Positions 11,075-21,167 of a stretch of DNA of 64,000 nt are shown here, one piece after another. Each line of letters opens with the position of its first letter. Position 1 is the first letter of the stretch. The DNA is from Pleomorphomonas sp. PLEO. Lineage in GTDB: Bacteria > Pseudomonadota > Alphaproteobacteria > Rhizobiales > Pleomorphomonadaceae. The notes beneath the pieces are model-generated. The model worked only from the letters and a program-made list of their open reading frames with translations, was not told where the DNA came from and did not search any database. The translations under genes and the position numbers were made by a program. The stretch spans positions 5,144,001-5,208,000 of the forward strand of contig NZ_CP166625.1 of NCBI RefSeq assembly GCF_041320595.1, written 5' to 3'.

Positions 11075-12446
11075 GATGCCGTCCATAGTCGTGGTGTAGG
11101 TCCTGAGTGAGGTGGTCACCGGCAATGTTCGGTAGGGTCTGGTTGCTAACTCCAACTCCAGACCGAAGAGACCACCGATGACCAAGGACATGATGAACTT
11201 CCGCGACCTCGTGGAACAAGCCCCTGACGCCGACATTCTGCGCGAGATGATAGGCTTTGCCGCCGAACGGCTGATGGAGTTGGAGGTCGGCACCGTGACG
11301 GGCGCCGGCTATGGAGAGAAGGATCCGTCACGCCGCGTCCAGCGCAACGGCTACCGCGAGCGTGATTGGGAGACGAGGGCTGGCACGGTCGAGCTCCGTA
11401 TCCCCAAGCTGCGCAAAGGCAGCTATTTCCCAGGCTTTCTCGAACCTCGCCGCATGGCTGAGAAGGCGCTGACGGCCGTCATCCAGGAAGCCTACATTCA
11501 GGGGATCTCTACACGCTCGGTCGATGATCTGGTCAAGGCCATGGGCATGTCCGGCATCTCCAAGAGCCAGGTGTCGAGATTGTGCGAAGAGATCGACGAC
11601 AAGGTGAAGGCCTTCCTCGATCGACCGATTGAAGGCGACTGGCCTTACCTGTGGATCGACGCCACCTACCTCAAGGTTCGCCGAGGTGGGCGTATCGTCT
11701 CGGTGGCCGTCATCATCGCCATCGGCGTTAACACCGATGGCCGGCGCGAGGTTCTGGGGCTGGAGATCGGCACTTCCGAGGCAGAACCGATCTGGACCGA
11801 GTTCCTGCGCAAGCTGACCCGACGTGGATTGCGGGGCGTCAAGCTGGTCATCTCCGACGCCCACGAAGGCATCAAGGCGGCCGTCTCCAAGGTGCTCAGC
11901 GCCACCTGGCAACGCTGCCGAGTCCACTTCATGCGCAACGTGCTGGCCCATGCCGGCAGGAGCGGTCGCCGCGTCGTCTCTGCCTTCATCGCCACGGCCT
12001 TTGCTCAGGAGACCGCCGAGGCCGCCAGTACCCAATGGCGTGCCGTTGCCGACCAGATCCGTCCCAAAGTCCCGAAACTGGCCACGATCATGGATGACGC
12101 CGAAGAGGATGTGCTGGCCTACATGACCTTTCCGAAAGAACACCGGGCGAAGCTGCATAGCACCAACCCGATCGAGCGGCTAAACGGCGAGATCAAGCGA
12201 CGCACCGAAGTGGTTGGCATCTTCCCAAATGACGAAGCGATCGTTCGTCTCGTCGGGGCCTTGCTGCTGGAACAAAACGACGAATGGGCCGTCCTACGCG
12301 CTAGATACATGACGCTGGAAACCATCGCGCAGATGGGCAATGATCCCTTCGTCAGCTTGCCGGCAGTGACAAACTGATCAAGCAGGCCCGAGCCGAACTT
12401 AACGGTGACCAGCAGCGCCAGCTACACCACGCCAAGGGACACGATC
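11075..12446 (+). mobile_element. IS256-family insertion sequence, 1372 bp, complete
   Basis: The element carries one transposase gene and is bounded by an exact 8-bp direct repeat. Its ends are imperfect inverted repeats. Both begin GAT, share GTCC at the same offset and then a common GTGGTGTAG (11091-11099 and complement of 12422-12430). Further inward, GGTCACCG and GTTCGG are also shared in inverted order. It has inserted immediately behind the signal-peptide codons of a yceI-like gene. Intact ends, duplication and transposase suggest a fairly recent insertion. Confidence 0.9.
11178..12377 (+). CDS. IS256-family (Mutator-like) transposase
   Basis: A 399-residue DDE transposase with the family's layout. 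Asp161 lies in WIDATY, Asp227 in VISDAHEG and Glu333 in [13 protein letters not shown]. The C-x2-H element (CRVH, residues 247-250) lies in the all-alpha insertion between the second Asp and the Glu. Length is normal and no frameshift is seen, so it is probably functional. It would catalyse movement of the 1.37-kb element via a circular intermediate, as known for IS256. Start ATG was preferred from family length. Confidence 0.96.
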   Translation: MTKDMMNFRDLVEQAPDADILREMIGFAAERLMELEVGTVTGAGYGEKDPSRRVQRNGYRERDWETRAGTVELRIPKLRKGSYFPGFLEPRRMAEKALTAVIQEAYIQGISTRSVDDLVKAMGMSGISKSQVSRLCEEIDDKVKAFLDRPIEGDWPYLWIDATYLKVRRGGRIVSVAVIIAIGVNTDGRREVLGLEIGTSEAEPIWTEFLRKLTRRGLRGVKLVISDAHEGIKAAVSKVLSATWQRCRVHFMRNVLAHAGRSGRRVVSAFIATAFAQETAEAASTQWRAVADQIRPKVPKLATIMDDAEEDVLAYMTFPKEHRAKLHSTNPIERLNGEIKRRTEVVGIFPNDEAIVRLVGALLLEQNDEWAVLRARYMTLETIAQMGNDPFVSLPAVTN

Positions 12447-12454
12447 CCGGCGGG
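12447..12454 (+). repeat. Target-site duplication, right copy
   Basis: CCGGCGGG, identical to 11067-11074, directly abutting the right inverted repeat of the insertion element. Confidence 0.88.
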
Positions 12455-12977
12455 AGCCGCCAGTTTCGACGACCTCGCCGGCCGCTACGCCGTCGGGGAT
12501 CGATCGAGTGTCACCTTCTCGATCTCGGGTACGCTCGTCCCGACCGTGCATGGCAGCTTCCGCAGCTTCTCGGGAACCTTCCACCTCGACCCCGTGCATG
12601 CCGAGCGATCGTCGGCGACCTTCTCGCTCGCCTCGGGCTCGGTCACCACCGGCATCGCCCCGCTTGACAGCTTGCTTCGATCATCGGCGGTGTTCGATGC
12701 AGCAGACCATCCGGACATCCGCTTCACATCGTCGGCCGTGCGCCGAACATCGGAGACCACGGCCGAGATGGACGGCCTTCTGACGCTGAAGGGGCAGACG
12801 CTGGCCGAGCATTTCACTGTGACGCTGACTAGCCACAGCGACGGACGGCCGGAATTTCACGTCGTTGGGCGCGTGGCGCGTTCGGCCTTCGGGATGAGCA
12901 TCGGCCGGCCGCTCTATTCGAACGACGTGGTGTTCGACCTCGCCATCGACGGCCGCCCCCTGCGCGCCGCCGGCTGA
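12447..12977 (+). pseudogene. yceI-like gene, 3' fragment (lipocalin-like domain)
   Basis: This part encodes almost the whole mature YceI domain: YAVGDRSSVTFSIS, GSFRSFSGTF, then FDAADHPDIRFTSS and LTLKGQTLAEHFTV. YceI proteins are periplasmic beta-barrels that bind long isoprenoid or amide lipids. The fragment lost its signal peptide to the IS256 element. A frame running in from the element (GTG at 12405) could still give a cytoplasmic version, but there is no sign it is made. The 3' end is intact. No cytochrome b561 partner is seen nearby. Confidence 0.87.
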
Positions 12978-13010
12978 CGGAAATGCGGCCGCGGCTCTCG
13001 CCCCTGATGC

Positions 13011-13041
13011 AAAAGGCCGCGCCCTCGCGGGACGCGGCCTT
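13011..13041 (-). terminator. Terminator of galM
   Basis: Stem AAGGCCGCG / CGCGGCCTT. Read on the minus strand it ends in TTTT, 24 bases beyond the galM stop. The plus-strand T-run is weak, so it may also slow transcription coming from the yceI side. Confidence 0.82.
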
Positions 13042-13064
13042 CTTAACGATGCAAGGGGTGCGGC

Positions 13065-14027
13065 TCAGAAGCCCGAGAAACGCCACTCGATGCGATGGTG
13101 ATAGGTCTCGCCCGGACGCAGGACCGAGCTCGGATAGCTTGGCTCGTTCGGCGCATTCGGGAAGGTCTGCGGTTCAAGCGCAAAGCCGGCGTTCTTCAGT
13201 TGCTCCGAAAAAGGCGCCTTGATCGCAGGCGTGAAATGCTCGCCCGTGTAGAGCTGCATGCCCGGCTCAGTGGTCCAGACTTCCAACGCGCGGCCGGTTA
13301 CCGCCTCGAAGGCGCGGGCGCCAAGGTGCAGTTCACCACGGCCGGCGTCGAGAGCGAAGTTGTGATCGTAGGGCCCGGCGATCGGTCTCTTCTCCCGGAA
13401 GTCGAAGCGGGTGCCCACCACCTCGGCCAGAGGTCCGACAGGAATGAGATCAGCGTTCACCGGCGTGTAGCGGCTCGCAGGGATCTGCATCAGATGGCCG
13501 AGAATGTCGCCCTTGCCGAGAAGATTCCAATAGACGTGGTGCGTGAGGTTGATCACCGTCGGCTTGGTCGTGGTAGCTGTCATGTCCAGATACAGTGTAT
13601 GGCCGTCAAGTCCGTAAGCCGCCGTCACCGCGAGCGCGCCCGGATAGCCCATGTCGCTATCTGGCGAGTCGAGATGGAAGACCACCTGCTTGGCTGCCTT
13701 CTCAGCTTTCCAGACCAGATGCCCGAAGCCGTTCGCGCCGCCGTGCAACTGCTTGGCGCCTTCGTTGGCCGGCAGGCGATAGGTGACACCGTCGAGGGTG
13801 AAGCTGGCACCGGCGATGCGATTGGCGTAGCGGCCACAGATGGTTCCAGCCCAGCCATCGCCATCGGGGGCATTGAGGCGACCGGATGAACCGATCACCG
13901 TCTGCACCGGCCCGCCGGAACTCGTTGGAACATAAAGCGCAACCAATTGCGCACCGGCAGGGCTGAAAATGGCCTTGAGGCCATCGCCGCCGTCAAGCGT
14001 GATGAAGTCATCAACCGGATGTGTCAT
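13065..14027 (-). CDS. galM: Aldose 1-epimerase (mutarotase)
   Basis: A 320-residue galactose-mutarotase family enzyme. The catalytic histidine region is VINLTHHVYWNL, the early substrate-binding segment is ICGRYANRIAG, and the conserved glutamate region near the end is ALEPQTFPNAPN. It interconverts alpha and beta aldoses in the cytoplasm, supplying the anomer used by sugar dehydrogenases or kinases. The start at MTHPVDDF follows a GGGGAGAG ribosome site. Its position between the ChvE-Ggu importer and the aldonate genes fits galactose or arabinose catabolism. Confidence 0.92.
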   Translation of the reverse strand: MTHPVDDFITLDGGDGLKAIFSPAGAQLVALYVPTSSGGPVQTVIGSSGRLNAPDGDGWAGTICGRYANRIAGASFTLDGVTYRLPANEGAKQLHGGANGFGHLVWKAEKAAKQVVFHLDSPDSDMGYPGALAVTAAYGLDGHTLYLDMTATTTKPTVINLTHHVYWNLLGKGDILGHLMQIPASRYTPVNADLIPVGPLAEVVGTRFDFREKRPIAGPYDHNFALDAGRGELHLGARAFEAVTGRALEVWTTEPGMQLYTGEHFTPAIKAPFSEQLKNAGFALEPQTFPNAPNEPSYPSSVLRPGETYHHRIEWRFSGF

Positions 14028-14231
14028 GTCTCTCTCCCCACGCTCTCCTGGAGCGGTCTTTTCGATATTGATCAATCTCGCTCAAGTTCCAGAAAAACAA
14101 AAGGTTTTTTCAGCGTTGGTCTTTCGGCCGACTTCCATGCCTATCGGGTTGTGGCATAGTCGCACCAGTCTTCCGCAAACGTTGTTAAATTGTGATTCGC
14201 GGAGGGTGGGTAGCCGTTCTGTGGGGGTTTC

Positions 14232-14948
14232 ATGACACAACGGATGGCAGTGAAACGTTCGCGCCAAGAAGAGATCGTGCGCGAGCTGGCCCATGAAATT
14301 GTCGGTGGCCGTCGGCCGGAAGGTAGCCTTCTTCCGTCCGATGCCGAACTGATGGCCCGCTTTGGCGTATCGCGGACAGTTCTCCGGGAAACGCTGAAGA
14401 CGCTGGCCGCCAAGGGCCTTATCCAACCAAAGACCCGCGTCGGCACCCGCGTCGTCGAGCGATCGAACTGGAATCTGTTCGATCCGGACATGCTGCGCTG
14501 GCACCTCGATTGCGGCATCGGTCTCGAGCTGCTTTCCCACCTCTCCGACGTTCGCCTCGCTCTCGAGCCGGTAGCGGCTTCGCTCGCCGCCCAGCGGCGG
14601 GGCAAGACCGACGTTATCGCGCTGGATGCCATCGTCGATCGCATGGCGGCACCCGATGCTTCACCGGAAGTCTTCGCCGCCGCCGATCTCGACTTTCATC
14701 TCACCATTGCCCGCCTCAGCGGCAACCCGTTTTTCTACAAAGCATCGGCTTTGATCGAGGTTGCGTTGGCCGCCACCTTTGCCATCACCACCCCGGTGAA
14801 TAACCCCGAAGCCAAAGCAGCTTCCTGCGCCGCCCACCGCCGTATTGTGACGGCCATTGCCGCCGGGGATGGCGAAGCGGCAGCGGCAGCCATCGTCGAA
14901 ACAATCCGCTCCGGTGCAGCGCGGGTAGCGGCCGTGGCCCGTCGCTGA
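14232..14948 (+). CDS. GntR-family regulator, FadR/FCD subgroup
   Basis: A 238-residue regulator. The N-terminal winged helix (about residues 10-75) contains LLPSDAELMARFGVSRTVLRE. The C-terminal all-alpha FCD domain has DLDFHLTIARLSGNPF and a late AAHRRIVTAIAAGD with the metal- or ligand-binding histidines. FCD regulators commonly repress sugar-acid catabolic genes and respond to aldonates or their products. It is divergent from galM and convergent with the dehydratase gene, so it probably controls this pathway. The effector is not known. Confidence 0.9.
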   Translation: MTQRMAVKRSRQEEIVRELAHEIVGGRRPEGSLLPSDAELMARFGVSRTVLRETLKTLAAKGLIQPKTRVGTRVVERSNWNLFDPDMLRWHLDCGIGLELLSHLSDVRLALEPVAASLAAQRRGKTDVIALDAIVDRMAAPDASPEVFAAADLDFHLTIARLSGNPFFYKASALIEVALAATFAITTPVNNPEAKAASCAAHRRIVTAIAAGDGEAAAAAIVETIRSGAARVAAVARR

Positions 14949-14972
14949 TGGCGATTTTGGTAAGGGCAGAGA

Positions 14973-16738
14973 TCAGTGGCTGTCGCGCGGGGGGCTGTCC
15001 GCCACCTTCTGGTATTTCACCGCCATTTCCATGACGGCGCCATCGGCGAGCTGGCCGACAGTCGCCCGATAGAGTTCCTGCCAGGGTGTCTGGCTGTCGG
15101 GATAAACCGGCTTGAAAGCCGCGCGGCGATGCTCCCACTCCTCGGCGTCGACGAGAGCGTCAGCTGTGCCGGTGTTGAGATCGACCCGAATGCGATCGCC
15201 GGTCTTGAGCAGGCCAAGCCCGCCCCCCACCGCCGCCTCGGGCGAGGCATTGAGAATGGAGGGCGAGCCGGAGGTGCCGGATTGCCGACCGTCGCCCATA
15301 CAAGGCAGCGTAGTGATTCCCCGCTCGATGAGGGTTGCCGGCGGCTGCATGTTGACCACCTCGGCGGAGCCCGGCCAGCCAACTGGTCCGGCATAGCGGA
15401 TCACCAGGATCGTGTCCGGCGTAATGCCGAGCGTCGGATCCTCGATGCGATGGTGATAGTCTTCCGACCCATCGAACACGACGACCGGCCCTTCGAATAC
15501 ATTTTCCGATCCAGGCCTCGACAGATAGCGAGAGCGAAATTCATCGGAAATCACCGACGTCTTCATGATGGCGGCATCGAAGAGGTTGCCCTTCAACACA
15601 ACAAACCCAGCCTTTTCCTTGATTGGCGCGTCGTAGGGCTTGATCACCTCGCCATCGGGCGCTGGGTAGGGTGCCAGGTTTTCGGCCAGCGTCCGGCCGG
15701 TCACTGTCAGCGTACCACCGTGAAGGCGGCCGTTGTCGAGAAGCGCCTTCATCACCACCGGCAGGCCGCCGGCCCGATGGAAGCCTTCAGAGAGATAGCT
15801 GCCGGCCGGCTGCATGTTGACCATCAATGGCACATCGTAACCCACCGTCTGCCAATCCATCGGTTGGATAGGCACGTCGGCATGACGGGCGATGGCGACG
15901 ATATGCGGCTGGGCGTTGGTGGACCCGCCGATCGCCGAGTTGACGACGATGGCATTTTCGATGGCCTGCCGCGTTAGAATCTTAGACGGCTTCAGATCTT
16001 CCTCGACCATGGCAACGATGCGCTCGCCCGTGCGATAGGCCATCTGCCCGCGTTCTCGATAGGGCGCCGGAATAGCGGCATTGCCAGGCAGGCTCATGCC
16101 CAGCGCCTCGGCGAGGCAGTTCATAGTGGAAGCGGTGCCCATGGTATTGCAATAGCCATCGGACGGCGCCGAAGCCGCCGCCGCCTCGATGAATTGCTCG
16201 TAGTCGATCTCGCCGGTGGCAAGCTGCAGGCGCTTTTCCCAGATGATGGTGCCTGAGCCGGCAAGCTTTCCCTGGTACCAGCCATCGAGCATCGGCCCCC
16301 CGATAGCACGATGGCCGGCAAATCCACGGTGGCGGCGGCCATGATCAGTGCCGGCGTCGTCTTGTCACACCCCGTGGTCAGCACCACGCCGTCAAGCGGA
16401 TAACCATGCAGGATCTCGACCAGACCGAGATAGGCGAGATTGCGATCGAGCGCCGCCGTCGGCCGCCGGCCAGTCTCCTGGATCGGATGCACCGGAAATT
16501 CGAAGGCGATACCACCGGCCGCACGAATGCCCTCACGCACCCGCTCGGCGAGACGCAGATGGACTCGGTTGCACGGCGACAGATCGGAGCCGGTCTGAGC
16601 GATGCCGATAATCGGCCGATCGGACCGCAGCTCCTCGATCGTCAGGCCGTAATTAAGATAGCGCTCTAGATAGAGTGCCGTCATCGACGGGTTATCGGGA
16701 TTGTCGAACCAGAGCTTGTGGCGGCGCGGCTTGGACAT
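14973..16738 (-). pseudogene. IlvD/Edd-type sugar-acid dehydratase (L-arabinonate dehydratase-like), frameshifted
   Basis: Two overlapping frames together encode one dehydratase of about 588 residues. The N-terminal part (start 16738, [10 protein letters not shown], after a GGAGGAAG ribosome site) has the Fe-S cysteine regions SDLSPCNRV and [10 protein letters not shown] and runs to AIVLSGG. The C-terminal part continues with [15 protein letters not shown] and [13 protein letters not shown], carrying the third cysteine. They are separated by a run of six C at 16296-16301 on the plus strand; seven would restore the usual SGGPMLDGW reading. The size and neighbours fit L-arabinonate or a related aldonate dehydratase. 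It may be a true mutation, programmed slippage or a base-calling error. Confidence 0.86.
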
Positions 16739-16766
16739 CTGGCTTCCTCCCGTCAATGCGATGCGT

Positions 16767-17636
16767 TCAACCAATGAGAACGGCCGGTTCCGGCAATCCC
16801 CGGAACGGACCATCGATTAGATAGGTCAAGCCCGCCTCGGGCTCGGCGGCGCGTCTTTCCGCGTCGTAGCCCTCGAAAGCTGAGGTGACGATGAGGCGGT
16901 CAAGGTCGGGGCCGACAAAAGCCGGGCAGCTCACTTGCCGGGCTGGCAGCGAAATGGTTCTGACAATATGGCCGTCGGGATCGTAGGCGTCCACGGCGTA
17001 ACCACCCCAGCGCGCGTTCCACAGCAAACCGTCGGCGTCGACGGTGGCACCATCGGGACCGCCGCCGCTCACGTGAAAGAACACACGCCGATCGCCCGAT
17101 GGCAGACCCGTCGCCGGATCGACGGCCTGCCGGTAAATGACGTGTTCCAAGGTGTCGGAGAAATAGGCGGTGCGACCGTCAGGAGAGAATGCAATCGCGT
17201 TGGGAATGGTGAGCCCCTCTATGATCGGCCTGAGTTCGCCAGCGCGGTACCACCAGATGCGTCCGAGCCCCGGCTCGAAGCGCCATCCCATGGTGGAAAT
17301 CCAGAGCGCACCGGATGGGTGTACGGCACCGTCATTACTGCGGGTACCAGGGCGATCGTCCCAAAAGGGACGATGCTCGATCAACGCACCGGTGTCGATC
17401 GACCTGAGGTACAACCCGGCATCGCTGGCGATCAAATGTCGGTCGTCATCGACGCGAGCGGCGACTGTGGCGTGGAACGGAAGGTCATGGACGCGGAGTG
17501 GTGCATCATCGAGCCCCATCTCCAACAGCTTGCGCTCGAGGATGTCGAACCAGAACGCCGTGGCTCGCCCAGGGTGCCAGCTTGGCCCCTCACCAAGATG
17601 GCAAGCATGGTCGGAGAAGACGGAAACCTTCGACAT
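16767..17636 (-). CDS. SMP-30/gluconolactonase-family sugar lactonase
   Basis: A 289-residue six-bladed beta-propeller lactonase. The metal-binding residues sit in LGEGPSWHP (Glu), [24 protein letters not shown] (Asn) and [15 protein letters not shown] (Asp), as in gluconolactonase and L-arabinolactonase. It would open an aldonolactone to the aldonate, the step before the dehydratase. It lies 28 bases upstream of the dehydratase on the same strand, so they form an operon. The specific sugar (arabinose, galactose or fucose) cannot be decided. Confidence 0.9.
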   Translation of the reverse strand: MSKVSVFSDHACHLGEGPSWHPGRATAFWFDILERKLLEMGLDDAPLRVHDLPFHATVAARVDDDRHLIASDAGLYLRSIDTGALIEHRPFWDDRPGTRSNDGAVHPSGALWISTMGWRFEPGLGRIWWYRAGELRPIIEGLTIPNAIAFSPDGRTAYFSDTLEHVIYRQAVDPATGLPSGDRRVFFHVSGGGPDGATVDADGLLWNARWGGYAVDAYDPDGHIVRTISLPARQVSCPAFVGPDLDRLIVTSAFEGYDAERRAAEPEAGLTYLIDGPFRGLPEPAVLIG

Positions 17637-17753
17637 ACGCTCCTCCTGGTCAGTAGCGCTCTCCGCGTGCCAACGGATGCGACACTAGCTTCTCAGCTCC
17701 GGCCTGGCCAGCCCGAGGCGGTATAAGTCATACTAATTACCCAAATCTCTACC

Positions 17754-18365
17754 CTACTCGTAGGGCCAAGCTCGGAACAAATCGGTCGCCTCGGCCGCGG
17801 CGGTCAATGCCGCATGGCGTGGATAATCGGATAGCGCCACCACGTCCGGGATCATCTCGGCAATGAAAGTCCCTGCCACAGCGAGCGTAATGCCGGCCTC
17901 GCTCAAGGGCGTGGCCAACAACCAGTCGGCACCTAGGATGTCAGTTTCAATGGCGAAAAGGGCGGCCTTGAGCTGACCGGCGACCCGGTCGAGCCAGGGC
18001 TGATGCTGCTTCTCGGCCGGGCGGAGCTGCCGCTCATAAACGCTCTGGACCGCCTTCTCGCAGGCAGCAAGACCGAGTCCAGTAAGGCGGACATCAAGAG
18101 CGATCTGCCTTGGATCGGCCGGTCCCAGCCTTTTGCTGCCAGCGAGCGTCTTCAATGCGTAATCGATGATCAGCGTGGAATCGAGCAGCACCACCCCTTC
18201 GTCGGTGACCGCTGTCGGCGCCTTGACCACCGGATTGATCGCGGCGAATTCGCCATATTGGCGGAAAACCGACAGCGACTCGTGGGCAAAGGGAATATCA
18301 AGCGCAGCCAGCGTCAACGCGGTGCGGCGGACATAAGGCGAATCAAGCATGCCGATCAGGCGCAT
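17754..18365 (-). CDS. Glutathione S-transferase family protein
   Basis: A 203-residue GST. The N-terminal thioredoxin-like domain begins MRLIGMLDSPYVRRTALTL and includes NPVVKAPTAV (the cis-proline segment) and LLDSTLIIDYAL (glutathione-contact DST). An all-alpha C-terminal domain follows. Family members conjugate or reduce electrophiles, often in catabolic settings. The start MRLIGM was preferred because longer in-frame extensions lack similarity. It is separated by about 120 bases from the lactonase operon and may be independently expressed. Confidence 0.86.
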   Translation of the reverse strand: MRLIGMLDSPYVRRTALTLAALDIPFAHESLSVFRQYGEFAAINPVVKAPTAVTDEGVVLLDSTLIIDYALKTLAGSKRLGPADPRQIALDVRLTGLGLAACEKAVQSVYERQLRPAEKQHQPWLDRVAGQLKAALFAIETDILGADWLLATPLSEAGITLAVAGTFIAEMIPDVVALSDYPRHAALTAAAEATDLFRAWPYE

Positions 18366-18556
18366 GGCAAACCCCAGAAGCGAAGCGGATCGTGATCCGC
18401 GCCAGTACCAGACCAGACTACCGCAAAAGCACGCCGGTTCGAAGCGGGTACGCGGAGCCGCGGTATATTGAGGGATGGTTTGAGGCGTGCTCGCGAAAAG
18501 CACCAGAGTTTTATTTGCCGGCCAGATTTTCCGGCCAGGCCGGCTGGTACTTGGGA

Positions 18557-20104
18557 TCAGGCACCCGCGGCTTGCCACTCCCGCACCGGCAATGTCGGTG
18601 AAGCAACAGCCTCCGGCAATGAGGCAGGTCGGCCGAAATAATATCCCTGGAAGGTCTGGCAGCCCGCAGCCTTCATCAGAAGATACTGCTCCTCCGTCTC
18701 GACGCCTTCGGCCAGAACGCGCGTGCCGAGCGCGCGGGCAAGTTCGGTTATGGCGGTGACGAAGGTCATGTCGACATCGCTCGATCCGGCGGCGTGAACA
18801 TAACTCTTGTCGATTTTCAGGCAGTCGAAGCGGAATTTCCGCAAGTATTGCAAGGAGGCGAAGCCCGAGCCGAAGTCGTCAAGGACGATCATTACGCCAG
18901 CCGCTCTCAATCCTTCGAGGTTGGCCCGCTCCACCGAGCCAAAATCAAGGAAGACTGTCTCGGTGATTTCCAGCACCAGACGACTGGCCGGCAGCCCCGC
19001 CGAGAGCAGTTCGCCAATCACGAAGGCCGCGAAGCCGGACTGCTTCAGCTGAATAGCCGACACGTTGATGCCGAACTGGTACTGTCCGTACCGAACGGCG
19101 TCGCGGATGACGCGGCGGATCACCCACTCCCCCACTTCCTCGATCAGCGTCGACTGTTCAGCGACCGAAATGAATTCCGCTGGTGGGATTGTGCCGCGCA
19201 ACGGATGGTGCCAGCGGATCAGTGCCTCGAAAGCCGTCTGCTCGACCCCGTCAGCGGCAACAATCGGCTGATAGTGCATGTCGAGCTGGTTGAGATAGAT
19301 GGCAGCGCGCAGTTCCCGGGTGAGCAACCGGGTATAGCGGTCATCCACCAGCATGCGAGCGTTGTAAGACAACACCGTACCCCGCGCCTGCTTTGCCTTG
19401 TAGAGGGCGAGGTCGGCGAGGTTGACCAGCTCAAGAGCGATGTGCGTGTCGTCAGGCGCCATGGCAATGCCAGCCGTCGCCGACAGGCGCATGGTACGGC
19501 CATTGATCTGCACCGGATGGCGCAGCCGCTCGAGAAGAGCCTTCACCGCTTGAACGACCTCGCCACGCGAGGCGCAATCGGTGAGGAGCAGGGCGAACTC
19601 ATCGCCTCCGAGCCGGCCGATAACGGCCCCTGGCAACTCGTCGTGGCAGATGCGAACCAACTGGGCAAGCGCCTCGTCGCCGGCGGCGTGCCCGAAAGTA
19701 TCGTTGAGAGCCTTGAGGTGGTCGAGATCCAGCATCACGTAGGCGGACCTTCGATCCCCGGCGATCTGGACACGTCGACGCAGCTCATCAAGAAAATCAG
19801 CACGTGTCAGCGCTGAAGTGACGGGATCGATCCGAGCCGAGCTTTTGGTATGCTCTTCGCCTTGCATCAAGGCGAGGCTCTTTTGCACCAACAGGAAGCC
19901 GATCACGACGATCAACTGAAGGAGCAGCGTTTCGGAAACGAGACCTGCCAATAAGCCAGATTGCCAAGCAAGTGGCAGCGCACCGTGGCGAATGAACATC
20001 AATGCCAGCGCTATGGCGAGGCAGGATGCAGCAAGTGTACCGACAAGCAACGAAACGCGCCGACTGACGCTCAGTGCGGTCTGAAGTTGTTTTCCGAGCG
20101 CCAT
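18557..20104 (-). CDS. Membrane GGDEF-EAL protein (cyclic-di-GMP metabolism)
   Basis: A 515-residue protein with two N-terminal transmembrane helices (about residues 17-38 and 48-72), a GGDEF domain (active motif RLGGDEFALL) and an EAL domain. The EAL motifs appear complete: FEALIRWHHP, LEITETVF, VLDDFGSGFASL, CLKIDKSYV and AEGVETEEQ. It could therefore make and/or break cyclic-di-GMP. There is no sensory domain beyond the short membrane region. Genes around it do not suggest a specific output. Confidence 0.93.
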   Translation of the reverse strand: MALGKQLQTALSVSRRVSLLVGTLAASCLAIALALMFIRHGALPLAWQSGLLAGLVSETLLLQLIVVIGFLLVQKSLALMQGEEHTKSSARIDPVTSALTRADFLDELRRRVQIAGDRRSAYVMLDLDHLKALNDTFGHAAGDEALAQLVRICHDELPGAVIGRLGGDEFALLLTDCASRGEVVQAVKALLERLRHPVQINGRTMRLSATAGIAMAPDDTHIALELVNLADLALYKAKQARGTVLSYNARMLVDDRYTRLLTRELRAAIYLNQLDMHYQPIVAADGVEQTAFEALIRWHHPLRGTIPPAEFISVAEQSTLIEEVGEWVIRRVIRDAVRYGQYQFGINVSAIQLKQSGFAAFVIGELLSAGLPASRLVLEITETVFLDFGSVERANLEGLRAAGVMIVLDDFGSGFASLQYLRKFRFDCLKIDKSYVHAAGSSDVDMTFVTAITELARALGTRVLAEGVETEEQYLLMKAAGCQTFQGYYFGRPASLPEAVASPTLPVREWQAAGA

Positions 20105-20236
20105 CCTTCACCTTTATGCCTAGGCAGATTTACTCCCTTCTTATGAATTTTTCGCAAATTCTGAGGCGAGTTTTTGAAATGACAGAGCAAAAAGAGGTTT
20201 TAATTTCCAGGCTTCGCATGACAGGTCGGCAGTCAT

Positions 20237-20273
20237 AAAAACAGGACGGCCCCACCACCGGATGGGGCCGTCC
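20237..20273 (-). terminator. Terminator downstream of the first DUF892 gene
   Basis: Stem GGACGGCCCCA / TGGGGCCGTCC with an 8-base loop. On the minus strand it is followed by a run of T. It lies about 60 bases beyond the DUF892 stop. Confidence 0.85.
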
Positions 20274-20335
20274 GTGCCGTGGAACGTCGCTTCCACAAGG
20301 AAGCCGGCGCGTCCTATGTAATTTGGATCGTCACG

Positions 20336-20833
20336 TCAGGCCGCCCTGAGGGCAGCCTGATTGACCGAGCCATCGGCAAGCTTCGTCAGGTTGAGGTCGG
20401 TTGCCTCTTCCTCGGCGAGGGTTTCCCTCAGAAGCTTCGAGGCCTGCTTCTGTCCGATCAGTTCCGCCCAACGGCTCAGGGTGCCGTAGCGGGCAATTTC
20501 ATAATGCTCTACCGCCTGGGCGGTGGCGATCAGGCCTGCGTCGAGGGCTTCTGAGCCGGCAAAGGATTCAAGAACATCCTCGCCTTCCTCGATGATGCCT
20601 TCGATGGCCGGACAGGTCTTGCCGCGAACCGGCTTGCCAATAAGTTCGAACACCTGTTGCAGGCGCTCGATCTGAACTTCGGTTTCCTCGCGATGCTTTT
20701 CGAAGGCAGCCTTCAATTCGGGCGACTGGGCGCCCCGGGCCATTTTCGGCAACGCCTTGAGGATCTTGCGTTCGGCGTAGTAGACATCCTTGAGCATGTC
20801 CTGAAAAAGATCGTCAAGCGACTTGGTCTTCAT
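20336..20833 (-). CDS. DUF892 ferritin-like protein (YciF/YciE family)
   Basis: A 165-residue four-helix-bundle protein beginning MKTKSLDDLFQDMLKDVYYAE, with recurring Glu and His pairs (FEKHREETEVQIERLQ, QAVEHYEIARYGTL, ETLAEEEATD) typical of the di-iron ferritin-like DUF892 family. Members are induced by osmotic and general stress; their activity is not settled. An EcfG-type promoter lies 40 bases upstream of the ATG. A second, divergent paralogue is at 22940-23446. Confidence 0.9.
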   Translation of the reverse strand: MKTKSLDDLFQDMLKDVYYAERKILKALPKMARGAQSPELKAAFEKHREETEVQIERLQQVFELIGKPVRGKTCPAIEGIIEEGEDVLESFAGSEALDAGLIATAQAVEHYEIARYGTLSRWAELIGQKQASKLLRETLAEEEATDLNLTKLADGSVNQAALRAA

Positions 20834-20872
20834 GGCTTCACCTCTACGCTAGAAGAAAGTTTGCGTGGCTGA

Positions 20873-20897
20873 AACTGGCAGCGAGGCGAATTGTTCC
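20873..20897 (-). promoter_or_regulatory. EcfG-type stress promoter, minus strand
   Basis: On the minus strand GGAAC is followed after 16 bases by AGTT, close to the alphaproteobacterial general-stress consensus GGAAC-N16-CGTT. It ends 40 bases before the DUF892 start. Confidence 0.72.
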
Positions 20898-21167
20898 CAG
20901 CGGGAACGCGGCTCATCGGGGCGACATATCGTCCCCGATCGGGAACAATCGCCGCCTTTGAGACTTTCATGACCTCCACCTTCTGGAGGCCAAACATGCG
21001 CCGCTCGACTTTCTCGACCCAACCAACACGGCCGTTGCATTGCCGATATCTACGGTCGAGCCCTCGCGTCTGATGCAGCCCTTCCTATCACCGAACGGCA
21101 CCTGACCGGCTAAGCCGCCCCTTCACCCGGCACTTGCGATCGGCCCCGTCCAACACGGAGATGACCC

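Noticed and set aside
11105-12411. Narrower IS boundaries at the inner GGTCACCG inverted repeat
   Set aside because: No target duplication flanks them; the outer ends at 11075/12446 give an exact 8-bp duplication and restore the yceI frame.
20903-20966. EcfG-type promoter for the YghA-like gene
   Set aside because: GGGAAC boxes present, but the sequences at the -10 distance (ACAT, ACTT) match poorly.
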